Shown: one piece after another, positions 27,218 to 36,515 of the stretch
Numbering within the stretch: position 1 is the stretch's first letter
Layout: every line of letters starts with the position of its first letter
Origin: an uncultured Butyrivibrio sp.
GTDB lineage: Bacteria; Bacillota; Clostridia; Lachnospirales; Lachnospiraceae
Length of the DNA stretch: 64,000 bases
Assembly (NCBI GenBank): GCA_946536145.1
Contig: CAMNEA010000006.1
Span: 16,566 to 80,565, forward strand
Direction: 5' to 3'
The notes under the pieces: model-generated
The model's input: the letters and a program-made list of their open reading frames with translations, nothing else
What the model was told of the DNA's origin: nothing
The model's database searches: none
Made by a program: the position numbers and the translations under genes

Positions 27218-27469
27218 TCAAAGCATCTCAACCGGCTCATGTGTGAAGTCGGCTTTGCCGTCCTCGTATAATTTTCTTACAAAATCTATAGCTCTCTGAC
27301 CCGACTCCTCAATGGGCACATTCTGAGAATAAATATACTTGATGCTGTCTCCCGATGTCAGAATAAAGTCCATCTCCGTACCGCATATCTGACCATCCCC
27401 AAAGTCCAGCGGCTTAACCTCAACCGAACTTACTTCTTTCACAACACCCTCGTTAAAAAGAACTCTCAT
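27218..27469 (-). CDS. 83-residue acidic protein of unknown function
   Basis: No family recognised. GGAGG lies seven bases before ATG, and it ends at a strong terminator, so it is likely a real gene. It is soluble, with no signal peptide and no Cys-rich pattern; the sequence alternates beta-like stretches (GTEMDFILTSGDSIKYIYSQ) with a C-terminal helix (RAIDFVRKLYEDGKA). It lies 50 bases downstream of the FHA-GGDEF cyclase on the same strand and may be co-transcribed with it. Confidence 0.72.
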   Translation of the reverse strand: MRVLFNEGVVKEVSSVEVKPLDFGDGQICGTEMDFILTSGDSIKYIYSQNVPIEESGQRAIDFVRKLYEDGKADFTHEPVEML

Positions 27470-27519
27470 TTGATACCTCCTTAGTTATATTTAATAGGTT
27501 TCCATTCTTTATAAACAGC

Positions 27520-28434
27520 TCAGGCTTTTTTATACAAGCATATTCCTTTTTTGCCCTTGTTTTTGATATGGTAAAGTGCCTTGTCTGCCATTCCTACAAG
27601 TTCTGCTATGCTCGTCGGATTTAAGGCATCGCTTATATCGGCGTATCCAACGCTTGCATATATCGGCGGACAGTCCTCTATGTCATGATTCTCAATCTTT
27701 TTGAGCAGTTCTTTTAACCTGTCCTCGACATTGTCGTGGCTGCCTGGCAGGATCCCCACAAACTCATCTCCTCCCCACCTGCAGACCTGATCCTCGTATC
27801 TGACGCAAAGGCGTAGCTGGTCGGCCACATACTTAAGAACATCATCTCCTAGATTGTGCCCGCGGCTGTCATTTATCTTCTTAAAGTTATCGATATCAAG
27901 GATAAATATTATTCCCTGAGAATACTCGTTCTTCCAGTAGTTCTTTTCCCACCAGGAAATGAACCTCTCCCTCTTGCAGATGCCTGTAAGCTGATCTGTT
28001 GACTGCTTCCTGAAGCCTCTCCAGAGATTGATCCTTGCATAAGACGCAGCATAAACAAGAAGCACAAACCCGTCTCCTCCGTCCCTCTCATCCCCCGCAG
28101 GGATCAGCAGCTCGTCGCCATCGTTTAGCACTATCCTCTCTCCGGGATCAAGTATCTTGCCGTTATAGAGCGTGCCATTGGTGGACTTTTCTGCAATGAA
28201 AGTCGTGTGCTTTTTGTTTGTCTCGAATACTCCGTGTCTTCTGGACACAAACCTGTTCATTATTGAAATCTCAGGCTCTGCCCCGTCCACCGGTCTTCCC
28301 ATGACCTGCATGCCCTGCAGTCTGTGCTCCGAGATACTGCTGCCCTGACACACAAAGATCCTGGGCCCGACGGTACCGTCAAGCTCAGTGTTCTTGTCCA
28401 GATTGAATATCATTGCAGTGTTATCGCTTACCAT
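27520..28434 (-). CDS. FHA-GGDEF diguanylate cyclase
   Basis: Likely makes cyclic-di-GMP from GTP in the cytoplasm. Residues about 25-120 form an FHA phosphothreonine-binding domain (MNRFVSRRHGVFE, EKSTNGTLYNGK), and 140-300 a GGDEF domain with intact RWGGDEF, ILDIDNFKKIND and SVGYADI. I start at ATG 28434 (MVSDNTAMIF), because AAAGG lies seven bases before it; the track ATG at 28452 has no such site. It is the only intact GGDEF domain in the window. The FHA domain suggests control by Ser/Thr phosphorylation, although no kinase is encoded nearby. Confidence 0.9.
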   Translation of the reverse strand: MVSDNTAMIFNLDKNTELDGTVGPRIFVCQGSSISEHRLQGMQVMGRPVDGAEPEISIMNRFVSRRHGVFETNKKHTTFIAEKSTNGTLYNGKILDPGERIVLNDGDELLIPAGDERDGGDGFVLLVYAASYARINLWRGFRKQSTDQLTGICKRERFISWWEKNYWKNEYSQGIIFILDIDNFKKINDSRGHNLGDDVLKYVADQLRLCVRYEDQVCRWGGDEFVGILPGSHDNVEDRLKELLKKIENHDIEDCPPIYASVGYADISDALNPTSIAELVGMADKALYHIKNKGKKGICLYKKA

Positions 28435-28525
28435 CGTCATCCTTTCAGTCATAGTATTATTGAGTCTAATAAAATCTTAACATAAAGACAGACGGCAAAT
28501 CGTAAAAAAACAATAAAACATTTAT

Positions 28526-28659
28526 CAGTTTTGAGTCACTGGGGACGTTACAGTTTGACTCATTTTGAAAAGCAAAATGAGTCAAACTGTAACGTCCCCG
28601 GTGACTCTTTGAGAAACAAAATGAGTCAAACTGTAACGTCCCCAGTGACTCAAAAACTG
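28526..28659. repeat. REP-like palindromic element with three arms
   Basis: GAGTCACTGGGGACGTTACA (plus, 28533-28552) recurs inverted twice, at about 28573-28607 and 28617-28653, ending in CAGTGACTCAAAAACTG that mirrors the opening CAGTTTTGAGTCACTG. The whole 134-base unit can fold as a large hairpin. The GGGGACG-core sequence and small size resemble REP or miniature inverted-repeat elements mobilised in trans; no transposase is encoded here. Confidence 0.72.
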
Positions 28660-28673
28660 CACGTATATTTATT

Positions 28674-28702
28674 TTGATGCTTTACTCAATATGTGCTATA
28701 CT
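28674..28702 (+). promoter_or_regulatory. Promoter of the 28758 lipoprotein gene
   Basis: TTGATG (28674-28679), 17-base spacer, TATACT (28697-28702) with TG one base upstream of the -10, making an extended -10. Confidence 0.65.
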
Positions 28703-28757
28703 ATTGCAGCGAATACATATTACTAAATCATATGATTTTAAGGAGATTTTTACATAA

Positions 28758-29513
28758 ATGAATATATTAAAGAGACTTTCCATAGGGCTTGTTTCAGGTC
28801 TTATCATTGCAGTTTCCCTATCAGGATGCCAGTCAAAGGATAAGACCGCTGTTACAGAAGCTGCAGAGAACTTCCTTGAAGCTGTTAAGACAGGTGATCA
28901 GGACAAGATAAACGAATACTCATCAGGCGACGTCGCAACCGGGTCTTTTGTCTCACTGTTTGATGGGGATTACCTCAAGGATCAGCTCACTTCAAGCCTT
29001 GATTCGACCGAGCTTACAGATGAGACCCTCGCCAAACTCGATGAGTTCTACTCCATGTATGAGACAACACTGCAGGAGTATAAGGTAAACGATGTTACCC
29101 TCAATGAAGACGGCACTTCGACTGTATATGCGACGATGAAGACCAACTTCCCCATTGATGTTACTACCAGCGAAGAAATCCAGAAGAAAGTTAAGGATGC
29201 CGGCGACAAATACAATGAAGAGAACATGGACGAGATCTTCAAGGTCAAGGATGAACAGGGCGATGAAGCCGCAATAGCCAAGGCCTACAACGACCTCATC
29301 ATCATTACCATGAATATCTATGAAGAAGCCATCGCTCTCTCGCAGCCTGAGACCTACTCAATTGCCCTGACTCTTGAAAAGAATGAAGAGACAGACTCGT
29401 ACTATGTAACCGCCGTTCAGAGCTATGACAGCTCGATCGCCGGTACCGGTGCTCCCGCGACCAAGACCGATACATCCACCACTGAATCAAGCACAGCTGC
29501 TTCTTCAAATTAA
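28758..29513 (+). CDS. Predicted lipoprotein, DUF5105-like
   Basis: 251 residues. The signal peptide ends in the lipobox SLSGC. The early mature protein (AAENFLEAVKTGDQDKINEY) is the helical 'two-repeat NTF2-like' opening often found in Firmicutes lipoproteins; the rest is acidic and helical, ending in a Thr/Ser-rich tail. AAGGAG lies 12 bases before ATG. It has its own promoter and a strong terminator, so it is a single-gene unit. The role is unknown; assignment to a specific DUF is tentative. Confidence 0.82.
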   Translation: MNILKRLSIGLVSGLIIAVSLSGCQSKDKTAVTEAAENFLEAVKTGDQDKINEYSSGDVATGSFVSLFDGDYLKDQLTSSLDSTELTDETLAKLDEFYSMYETTLQEYKVNDVTLNEDGTSTVYATMKTNFPIDVTTSEEIQKKVKDAGDKYNEENMDEIFKVKDEQGDEAAIAKAYNDLIIITMNIYEEAIALSQPETYSIALTLEKNEETDSYYVTAVQSYDSSIAGTGAPATKTDTSTTESSTAASSN

Positions 29514-29524
29514 ATGAATAAATA

Positions 29525-29580
29525 AAGAACGTCAAGGATCTGCATGTTTTTGAAACTCTGCTGTCCCTGACGTTCTTTTT
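29525..29580. terminator. Bidirectional terminator
   Basis: GAACGTCA (29527-29534) pairs with TGACGTTC (29568-29575), with further pairing inside; T runs follow in both directions. It separates the lipoprotein from the convergent oxidoreductase. Confidence 0.85.
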
Positions 29581-29592
29581 TATTTGCTGTGA

Positions 29593-32412
29593 TCAGTCTT
29601 TATTTTTTCCAATCACGCGGTTTATAAGGATCTTTCCTGCTCTCTTGGCGGCGTAAGGACCAACTGCCTTGAGTTTGTCCTCAGATTTGTACATGGTGCT
29701 TGCTTCCGGCATATCCCTCGTAAGGTGAATTGCGTCAAACTCGCACTTGGTCGTACAAAGACCGCATCCGATACATCTGTTCTCATCTACGGTCGTAGCT
29801 CCGCAGCCCAGGCATCTTGCAGCCTCAGTCTTAACCTGCTCCTCTGTGAGTGTGAGACGAAGATCCTCAAAGGTATCCTTAGCAATTTCTGCCTTCTTGC
29901 CCGGAATCTGTCTTGGTGCATTATCAAAGCTCTCAATAAGGATATCGTCCTTGTCAAGTTCAATAAACTCTCTTCTGTCTCTGGCAAGGTCAAGTCTGTT
30001 GCCCTCGTGAACAAAGCGGTTGATGGATACATAGCCTTCTCTTCCGCCGGCAATGGCATCGATGGCAAACTTTGCTCCGGTAAAGACATCTCCGCCCACA
30101 AAGATGTCAGGCTCAGCTGTCTGTCTTGTGAGAGCATCAGCCTTGGCAGTTCCGTTGCGGTTAAGTTCAACCTTTGATCCGGCAAGGAGGTCTCCCCACT
30201 GAACAGACTGTCCGATTGAGAGAAGAAGGTTCTCGCATGGAATCTCTATGGTGTCATTCTCATCATACTTAGGAGCAAATCTGTGCTCAGAGTCAAACAC
30301 GCTTGTACATCTCTTGAAGATAACTGACTTAACACGGCCGTTCTCTGTAACGACTTCCTTAGGTCCCCAGCCGTTTCTTACTTCGATGCCCTCTTCCTTT
30401 GCCTCTTCAACTTCATCTCTGGCTGCAGGCATCTCTTTTTCTGACTCAAGGCAGAGCATGGTAACCTTGGAAGCCCCCGCCCTTACTGCGGTTCTTGCCA
30501 CGTCTATTGCAACGTTGCCGCCGCCTACAACAACTGTCTCACCGCTAAGTTTAACAGAGTGATCCTGGTTGATCCTCCTGAGGAAATCAACACCTGTCTG
30601 AACGCCCTCAGCATCCTCTCCGGGAACTCCTGCGAGCCTTCCGCCCTGCATGCCGATAGCGATAAAGAATGCCTTGTAGCCCTCATCACGAAGCTGCTGC
30701 AGGGTAATGTCCCTGCCGACTTCAACGCCGCATTTTATCTCTACGCCCATCTGGCGGATAACATCGATCTCAGCGTCAATAATATCTTTTTCAAGACGAT
30801 AGCTCGGTATACCGTTCATGAGCATACCGCCTGCTCTCTTTTCCTTCTCAAACACGGTAACGGGATAGCCGTTCTGTCTTAAGTAATATGCTGCAGAAAG
30901 ACCTGCAGGTCCGGCGCCGATAACAGCAACCTTGTACTCATCGCCCCACATACCGCCATCGTGTTTCTCGCAGAGAGGCACATATCTGTTCTCAGCCTTA
31001 AGTTCAAGCGATGCGATAAACTTCTTGATCTCATCAATAGCAAGAGGCTTGTCAAGTGTTCCTCTGGTGCAGGCATCCTCACAGCGTCTGTTGCAGACAG
31101 CGCCGCAGATCATCGGAAACGGGTTGTCCTGCTTGATGAGCTTAAGAGCATCCTCATATCTGCCTTCGGCAGCCATCTTGATATAGCCCTGAACTGAAAG
31201 GTGTACTGGACATGCAGTCTTACATGGTGCCGTACCTGTCTCATAACAGTTGATCTTGGCATCATCACGATAGTTGTAATTCCACTTGTGCGGTCCCCAC
31301 TTCTTGTCATCAGGCAGCTCTGTCTTGGGATACTTAACTTCGCTTCCGTTCTTTTTGCAGAGCTTCTGTCCGAGCTTGGCCGCACCGACAGGACAAACTT
31401 CAACGCACTTGCCGCAGGCTACGCACTTGTCCTTTTCAACGTGAGCCCTGTAGGCTGATGCAGACATATTCGGTGTGTTGAACAGCTGTGAAGTCCTAAG
31501 GGCATTGCATACGCCCGGAGCGCAGTTACAGATTGCAACTATCTTGCCCTCACCGTCAATGTTGGTGATTTGGTGAACATAGCCGTGGCGCTCAGCCCTC
31601 TCAAGGATCTCGTAGACCTCTTCCTTGGAGACTAAATGTCCTATTCCGCGGTCGTTCATGTACTCGGCCATGTCGCCCATTCCGATACAGTAGTCACCCC
31701 TGATCTCACCGCTGCCCTCGCCTCGCATTGCCTGCTGCTTGCGGCATGAGCACTCAGAAATGCCATATTTGTCATACATATCAATCCAGCGGGAAAGATG
31801 CTCAACAGGTACCGACTTGTTCTCCAGAGAGATTGCCTTCTCTACAGGGATGACATGCATTCCTATTCCTGCGCCTCCAGGAGGCACCATCTCGGTCACA
31901 CCCTGCAGAGGGAGCTGTGTCATGAGGTTAAAGAATGTAGCCAGCTGCGGGAACTCATCAGTCAGCTTGCCCTGCATCATCATAAACTCCGCAGATCCCG
32001 GTACGAAGATTGGAAGCTCATATTGAAGATGTCTGTCAGGAGTCTTGGCTCTGTTCTGCTCTATAACTCCTATCCATCTGAGGCGCTCAACCATCTTGGT
32101 GGTCTCTTCCTCAGTCATGTTGTTCATCTCGGCCAGCTCAGGTATTGAATATGGAACTCTTGTCTTTTTGAAATTAAGAAGGAACTTCACCTGCTCCTTG
32201 TTAAGTATCAGATCAAGCATCCAGTACTCAGGATCTCTGTTATTGACTTTTTTTGTCAGTTTCTTGACCATACGGTCAGTGATAAGAGTAGCAAGCTCAA
32301 GAACCAGCTTCTCTTTCTCCGGATCCTCGGCAACGTAATTGGGATCCTGCCAGTAATCCCTCTCGTTGATCATCGGATCGCCGATTTTCCATTCTGCCAT
32401 TGTCTTTGCCAT
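29593..32412 (-). CDS. Multidomain Fe-S/FAD oxidoreductase with GltD-like core
   Basis: 939 residues, probably NAD(P)H-linked. The N-terminal 200 residues include a helix-turn-helix-like segment (YSIPELAEMNNMTEEETTKM). A Cys-rich region with a 4Fe-4S ferredoxin motif follows (Cys330, 333, 336 and 340). Then comes a GltD-like module: 4Fe-4S-binding Cys near 397-401, FAD motif VIGAGPAGLSAAYYL at about 497 and an NAD(P)-binding GGGNVAIDVARTA. A second ferredoxin domain closes it (CLGCGATT, CIGCGLCTTKCEF). GltD-type subunits normally pass electrons to a partner; none is encoded beside it, so it may work with a soluble partner. AAAGGGG precedes ATG 32412. Confidence 0.85.
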   Translation of the reverse strand: MAKTMAEWKIGDPMINERDYWQDPNYVAEDPEKEKLVLELATLITDRMVKKLTKKVNNRDPEYWMLDLILNKEQVKFLLNFKKTRVPYSIPELAEMNNMTEEETTKMVERLRWIGVIEQNRAKTPDRHLQYELPIFVPGSAEFMMMQGKLTDEFPQLATFFNLMTQLPLQGVTEMVPPGGAGIGMHVIPVEKAISLENKSVPVEHLSRWIDMYDKYGISECSCRKQQAMRGEGSGEIRGDYCIGMGDMAEYMNDRGIGHLVSKEEVYEILERAERHGYVHQITNIDGEGKIVAICNCAPGVCNALRTSQLFNTPNMSASAYRAHVEKDKCVACGKCVEVCPVGAAKLGQKLCKKNGSEVKYPKTELPDDKKWGPHKWNYNYRDDAKINCYETGTAPCKTACPVHLSVQGYIKMAAEGRYEDALKLIKQDNPFPMICGAVCNRRCEDACTRGTLDKPLAIDEIKKFIASLELKAENRYVPLCEKHDGGMWGDEYKVAVIGAGPAGLSAAYYLRQNGYPVTVFEKEKRAGGMLMNGIPSYRLEKDIIDAEIDVIRQMGVEIKCGVEVGRDITLQQLRDEGYKAFFIAIGMQGGRLAGVPGEDAEGVQTGVDFLRRINQDHSVKLSGETVVVGGGNVAIDVARTAVRAGASKVTMLCLESEKEMPAARDEVEEAKEEGIEVRNGWGPKEVVTENGRVKSVIFKRCTSVFDSEHRFAPKYDENDTIEIPCENLLLSIGQSVQWGDLLAGSKVELNRNGTAKADALTRQTAEPDIFVGGDVFTGAKFAIDAIAGGREGYVSINRFVHEGNRLDLARDRREFIELDKDDILIESFDNAPRQIPGKKAEIAKDTFEDLRLTLTEEQVKTEAARCLGCGATTVDENRCIGCGLCTTKCEFDAIHLTRDMPEASTMYKSEDKLKAVGPYAAKRAGKILINRVIGKNKD

Positions 32413-32478
32413 AATAATATCCCCTTTAACTATAAAAATTGGTTTTACTGCAGTTACCCGGCCCTCCGGGCATCTTGT

Positions 32479-33343
32479 TTAAAATATTTTGGCGGACATA
32501 TCATCAGCAAGTTCGCTGATGGTGCCATTTGCAAAAGGCGACTTAAGTCCTACCTGCGCAAGCTCCTCTTCATAAAAGTCCCTCGCAGAAAGCTCGCAAA
32601 GCTCGAGATAATGCTTCCATGCGTCATCAAAGTCCTTATCCATCCACACCTTGAACTGCATGGCAACAACTGAAGCAAGTACATAGTCAATGTAATAGAA
32701 CGGGTTCCAGAAAATATGCCCCTGTCTCTGCCAGTAGCCGCCCTCACCAAAGAATGGATCTCCATCAAAGTCAAGCCACGGGCGGTACTGCGACTCAAGC
32801 TCTTTCCAGACCTCTTTTCTCTCCGCCGGAGTCATATCAGGATTGTCATATACAATGTGCTGGAACTCATCAACCATGCACCCGTAGGGTATAAAGGTCA
32901 CCGCATCCTGAAGATTTGTCATATCTGCTGATGAGCGCATTCTCCTCCTGCATGAGCGGCAGGATCTTCTCATCTATGGATTTGTTCCGGAGTTCAATAT
33001 TTTTGAAGGCCACCCTGCTTATCTTTTCTTCAAGGTATGGCCTGTATGGAGATTCAAACAAAGTCTTGTTATATTCATTTACATATTGTGAAATGAGAGG
33101 TGTTATCTCATCAATATAATCATTTTCTTTAGAATAGAATTCCTCTGTTGTATCGATGTTATGTCTGAAAACACCAAGCCTTATATTGGTGTAGACATCA
33201 GACATGAATTTGTAGTACTTTTTGTGAAGCCTAAGCTGATCCTCCCCGCTCTCAGCATTTTTGCTGTCAGCAATAAGCGTATCAAAAAACTTCTTAACCT
33301 CATCCATATCCACTCTTGAATATGGCATTTCAGAACATTTCAT
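32479..33343 (-). pseudogene. M3-family oligoendopeptidase lacking its catalytic core
   Basis: Two overlapping reading frames encode the two ends of one protein. The N-terminal frame (32870-33343; MPYSRVDMDEVKKF, PYRPYLEEKISRVAFKNIEL) and the C-terminal frame (32479-32973; AVTFIPYGCMVDEFQHIVYD, GGYWQRQGHIFWNPFYYIDY) match oligoendopeptidase F-type M3 proteins, normally about 560 residues. Roughly 280 internal residues with the HExxH zinc site are absent, and the join near 32930-32950 is out of frame. A perfect promoter and the start codon remain, so it may still be transcribed. It is not functional as a peptidase. Confidence 0.8.
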
Positions 33344-33379
33344 ATATTACCTGCTCCCACTTTCCTTTCCTGACATTTA

Positions 33380-33416
33380 CAGGAAAGACTATAAGACTAT
33401 CTTATTGTCTTTCCTG
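33380..33416 (-). promoter_or_regulatory. Long hairpin in the leader of the M3 pseudogene
   Basis: CAGGAAAGAC-ATAAGA pairs with TCTTAT-GTCTTTCCTG around a CTA loop, 37 bases before the start codon. It lies downstream of the promoter at 33458-33486. No T run follows, so a terminator role is doubtful. Confidence 0.5.
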
Positions 33417-33457
33417 CAAGATTCAAATTTATAATTTTTTAATAAATTTACTCTTGA

Positions 33458-33486
33458 ATTATACTCTAAATAGGGTATTTAATCAA
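33458..33486 (-). promoter_or_regulatory. Promoter upstream of the M3 pseudogene
   Basis: Minus strand TTGATT (33481-33486), 17-base spacer, perfect TATAAT (33458-33463). Confidence 0.72.
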
Positions 33487-33499
33487 CGAAATTCAGTGT

Positions 33500-34216
33500 T
33501 TAAGCCAAGTTTCCGACAGTGCCCACAGACACATAATTTGAGAGGACAGCTCCGTAATCAGTTCCCTCCTCCGGCACCGGTTCGTATACTCCGTCCACTA
33601 TATACTCACTTCCGCCTCCGTTTAACTGCGATAGTTTTTTGTATCTGTCCCTGTAAAAAGAATGTCTGGACACCTTCCTGTCTCTTAGAATGCCTTTACA
33701 CTCTGACAGCTTACATTGCGGAAAGTTGATGTTATGAATAACTCCCGGGACATACTCTTTACATAGCATCTCATCCATCAGCTCTTTTAGATATCTGTCC
33801 GTGACCTCATGGCAGCCGTTTATTCCCTCTGAAAAGGCAACAGAAAGATACCCCTGAAACTCCCCTTCAAAGGCAGCTCCTGCGGTTGCCGAGTACTGAA
33901 GGTCAGATGCCACATTGTATCCGAAGTTAATGCCTGAAAAAACCGCATCAGGTCTTGCATCCATCAGAGCAAGGACGCCGAGTCTTACGCAGTCAGCAGG
34001 AGTCCCGCTGCAGGAGAATGCTTTGACACCCTCTACCGGAAAATCATAGGGATAGACCTGTATCTCATGGCGAAGTGTAATGCTGTGGGACGCAGCGCTT
34101 CTTTGTTCCGCGGGAGCCACTACAGTGACTTCTCCAAACTCCCCGGCAGCCTGCACCAGCCTTATGAGCCCTTCTGCTTTTATTCCGTCGTCATTGGTTA
34201 CCAGTATTCGCTTCAT
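33500..34216 (-). CDS. surE: 5'-nucleotidase SurE
   Basis: Dephosphorylates nucleoside 5'- and 3'-monophosphates; implicated in stationary-phase survival and protein-repair pathways elsewhere. I start at ATG 34216 (MKRILVTNDDG), five bases after AAGGAG; the track ATG at 34237 has no site. The 238-residue protein has the SurE metal-binding opening NDDG, VVAPAEQRSAASHSIT, SGTPADCV and SGINFGYNVASD. It follows the MBL hydrolase by 53 bases in what looks like a transporter-MBL-surE operon. Confidence 0.92.
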   Translation of the reverse strand: MKRILVTNDDGIKAEGLIRLVQAAGEFGEVTVVAPAEQRSAASHSITLRHEIQVYPYDFPVEGVKAFSCSGTPADCVRLGVLALMDARPDAVFSGINFGYNVASDLQYSATAGAAFEGEFQGYLSVAFSEGINGCHEVTDRYLKELMDEMLCKEYVPGVIHNINFPQCKLSECKGILRDRKVSRHSFYRDRYKKLSQLNGGGSEYIVDGVYEPVPEEGTDYGAVLSNYVSVGTVGNLA

Positions 34217-34269
34217 AGGTTCTCCTTGGTCATGCATTTTTGAATCAAGGATTCAAGATGTCATATCTT

Positions 34270-35106
34270 CTATATCTGTATCTCATCGCCTGAATGTATG
34301 TAGTCAAGCTGCTGCCCCATTATGTCCTTCATAATGTCATAGGCCTTTTCACCAGTGCAGTGGCATGTATATATTTTCGTATCACACCCGGCAAGCTTCC
34401 TCGCTGTCTCCTGTATCTCCAGCACTTCTTCCTCCTTGTACTCAGACTTCTTCATCAGGTGGAAGCCGCTGATAAGAGCATAAGGGTCTTTTCCGAAAAG
34501 GTCTTTGTAAGTATCCATAACATTCAGTACTCCGCTGTGAGCGCATCCTGATATGAGCACATCTCTTCCACCCTCATGGATCACAAGAAAGTGCTCATGG
34601 GCAAAATTATCTGGAATATATCCGGCCTGTGTCTTTTTTAGTATTCTCTTATTAGTAAACGGAATCCTGTGGGCGAATTCTTTTACCGTGATCAGTTCAA
34701 GTTCATCGTCAATCCTGAAATTTCCATTTATTTTCCTTACCTGAGGGAGATTTGCAATATCTTTATCTATACCGATATACCGGTAAATCACTTCACCGTC
34801 TTCGCCAAGCCCCGACGCGTAGTACTCACCATCAGCACTCTCCTGCATGTAAATCGCAGCGCCCGGATTGATCCTTGCAAAAGACATAATCCCACCCGAA
34901 TGATCATAGTGGCCGTGACTTAGCACCACAATATCAACGCTCTTTAGATCAACTCCGAGTTTGCCTGCATTATCCAGGGTTTCACCTGAAGGTCCCAGAT
35001 CACTAACAAGCCGGTGCGCCTTGGTCTCCACATAAAAAGACAGGCCATGCGCGGCAGTCACCTTCTTTTCACCTTCAGTATTCTCAATAAGACTTATTAT
35101 TCTCAT
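34270..35106 (-). CDS. MBL-fold metallohydrolase
   Basis: 278 residues with the metallo-beta-lactamase metal-binding signature SHGHYDHSGG and a later GCAHSGV histidine, plus GFHLM and TCHCTG near the end. The set resembles the subfamily annotated as 7,8-dihydropterin-6-methyl-4-(beta-D-ribofuranosyl)aminobenzene-5'-phosphate synthase-like, but substrates of these proteins are mostly unproven. No signal peptide. GAGG lies five bases before ATG. It begins 14 bases after the NSS transporter stop, so it is co-transcribed with it. Confidence 0.86.
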   Translation of the reverse strand: MRIISLIENTEGEKKVTAAHGLSFYVETKAHRLVSDLGPSGETLDNAGKLGVDLKSVDIVVLSHGHYDHSGGIMSFARINPGAAIYMQESADGEYYASGLGEDGEVIYRYIGIDKDIANLPQVRKINGNFRIDDELELITVKEFAHRIPFTNKRILKKTQAGYIPDNFAHEHFLVIHEGGRDVLISGCAHSGVLNVMDTYKDLFGKDPYALISGFHLMKKSEYKEEEVLEIQETARKLAGCDTKIYTCHCTGEKAYDIMKDIMGQQLDYIHSGDEIQI

Positions 35107-35120
35107 ATAACCTCATTTAA

Positions 35121-36497
35121 TTATGCAGGGATAAAGTAGCTGATAATCCCGTAAGCAGTTAAAAACAAAAGTACGATCGGCAGTACGATCTTGAAGTACC
35201 ACTTAAGCCCCACGCTCATCTTGACTCCGACTCCCTGATTGACCTCATCGATGTAGTTGTCAAAGCCCCAGCCGAATTTCATTGTACAGAACAGGCAGGT
35301 TATAAGGGATCCTATCGGAAGGATCAGGTTACTTACAAGAAAGTCCTCGAGATCCATGATCGTGTTGCCGGCTTTAAGCGGCTCAATAAAGCTAAGGACA
35401 TTAAATCCAAGTGCGCAGGGTATGGAGCCTATAGTGATGATGACTCCTGCGAAAAGCGCTGCCTTCTTTCTGTCCTTTCCAAGAAGGTCGATAGAGAAGC
35501 TGACATCGTTCTCAAACACGCCGATCATGGTCGACAGTGCAGCAAAATACATGAACAGGAAGAACATACTTCCAAGGAACCTTCCTCCCGGCATTGACGC
35601 AAATATGTTGGGAAGCGTGAGGAATATAAGGCTTGGTCCCTTATCAGGCTCTACGCCGTACGCAAAGCACGCAGGAATGGTTATAAGCCCCGCAACTATG
35701 GCAACGAAAGTATCAAGCCCGGCAACAAGAACTGCTTCTCCCACAAGACTCCTCTCTCTCTTAATATAACTTCCGAATATCTCCATGCTGCCCATTCCGA
35801 TGCTCAGGGTAAAAAAGCTCTGGTTGAGTGCAGCGTACAAGACGTTTCCAAGGCCTACTTTCCTGACATTCTCCGCATTGGGCATAAGATAGAACCTGAC
35901 GCCCTCTGTTGCACCCGGAAGGGTCAGAGACCTCACTCCAAGTCCGATCATGATGACAAAGAGTGCAATCATCATAACCTTGGTGATCTTCTCAACACCG
36001 GACTGAAGTCCCATTGATGTAACTGTTATTGTGATGACCATAGTGATCGCCATAAACAGAATCAGAGTTAATGGGCTTCCCATCATGTTCTGAAAGCTTA
36101 GCGCGATTGAATCCGAATCCGCTCCCACAAAAGCTCCCGTAACCGACAGCACAAAATATCTGAGTATCCATCCTGATACAACCGAGTAAAACATCAGAAG
36201 CAAATAATTACCTGCAATTGCAAAGTAGCCGAATATATGCCACTTCGTACCCTTGGGCTCAAGCTTTTTTATCGCGGGAAGGATGCTAAGTCTGCTCGAC
36301 CTTCCCATTGCATACTCCATCGTGAGTATCGGCACTCCCAGTATAAGCAGGAACAGCACGTAAACGATAACAAAAAGTCCACCGCCGTTCTCTCCTACCA
36401 TGTACGGAAAACGCCATACATTTCCAATACCTATTGCGCATCCCGCAGACAACAGTATAAATCCCAGTCTGCTTCCAAGTGATTCTCTTTCCTTCAT
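35121..36497 (-). CDS. Sodium-dependent transporter, NSS/SNF family
   Basis: 458 residues and 11-12 membrane segments. The family's sodium-site opening SAGCAIGIGNVWRFPYMVGENGGG is present at the N-terminus, as are TMEYAMG and the middle-segment AALNQSFFTLSIGMG. Bacterial NSS proteins import amino acids or similar amines with sodium (LeuT, TnaT, MhsT). AAGGAG lies six bases before ATG. It heads a unit with the MBL hydrolase and surE, behind a promoter overlapping a large palindrome. Substrate unknown. Confidence 0.92.
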   Translation of the reverse strand: MKERESLGSRLGFILLSAGCAIGIGNVWRFPYMVGENGGGLFVIVYVLFLLILGVPILTMEYAMGRSSRLSILPAIKKLEPKGTKWHIFGYFAIAGNYLLLMFYSVVSGWILRYFVLSVTGAFVGADSDSIALSFQNMMGSPLTLILFMAITMVITITVTSMGLQSGVEKITKVMMIALFVIMIGLGVRSLTLPGATEGVRFYLMPNAENVRKVGLGNVLYAALNQSFFTLSIGMGSMEIFGSYIKRERSLVGEAVLVAGLDTFVAIVAGLITIPACFAYGVEPDKGPSLIFLTLPNIFASMPGGRFLGSMFFLFMYFAALSTMIGVFENDVSFSIDLLGKDRKKAALFAGVIITIGSIPCALGFNVLSFIEPLKAGNTIMDLEDFLVSNLILPIGSLITCLFCTMKFGWGFDNYIDEVNQGVGVKMSVGLKWYFKIVLPIVLLFLTAYGIISYFIPA

Positions 36498-36515
36498 AAA
36501 AACTCCTTCAAAAAA

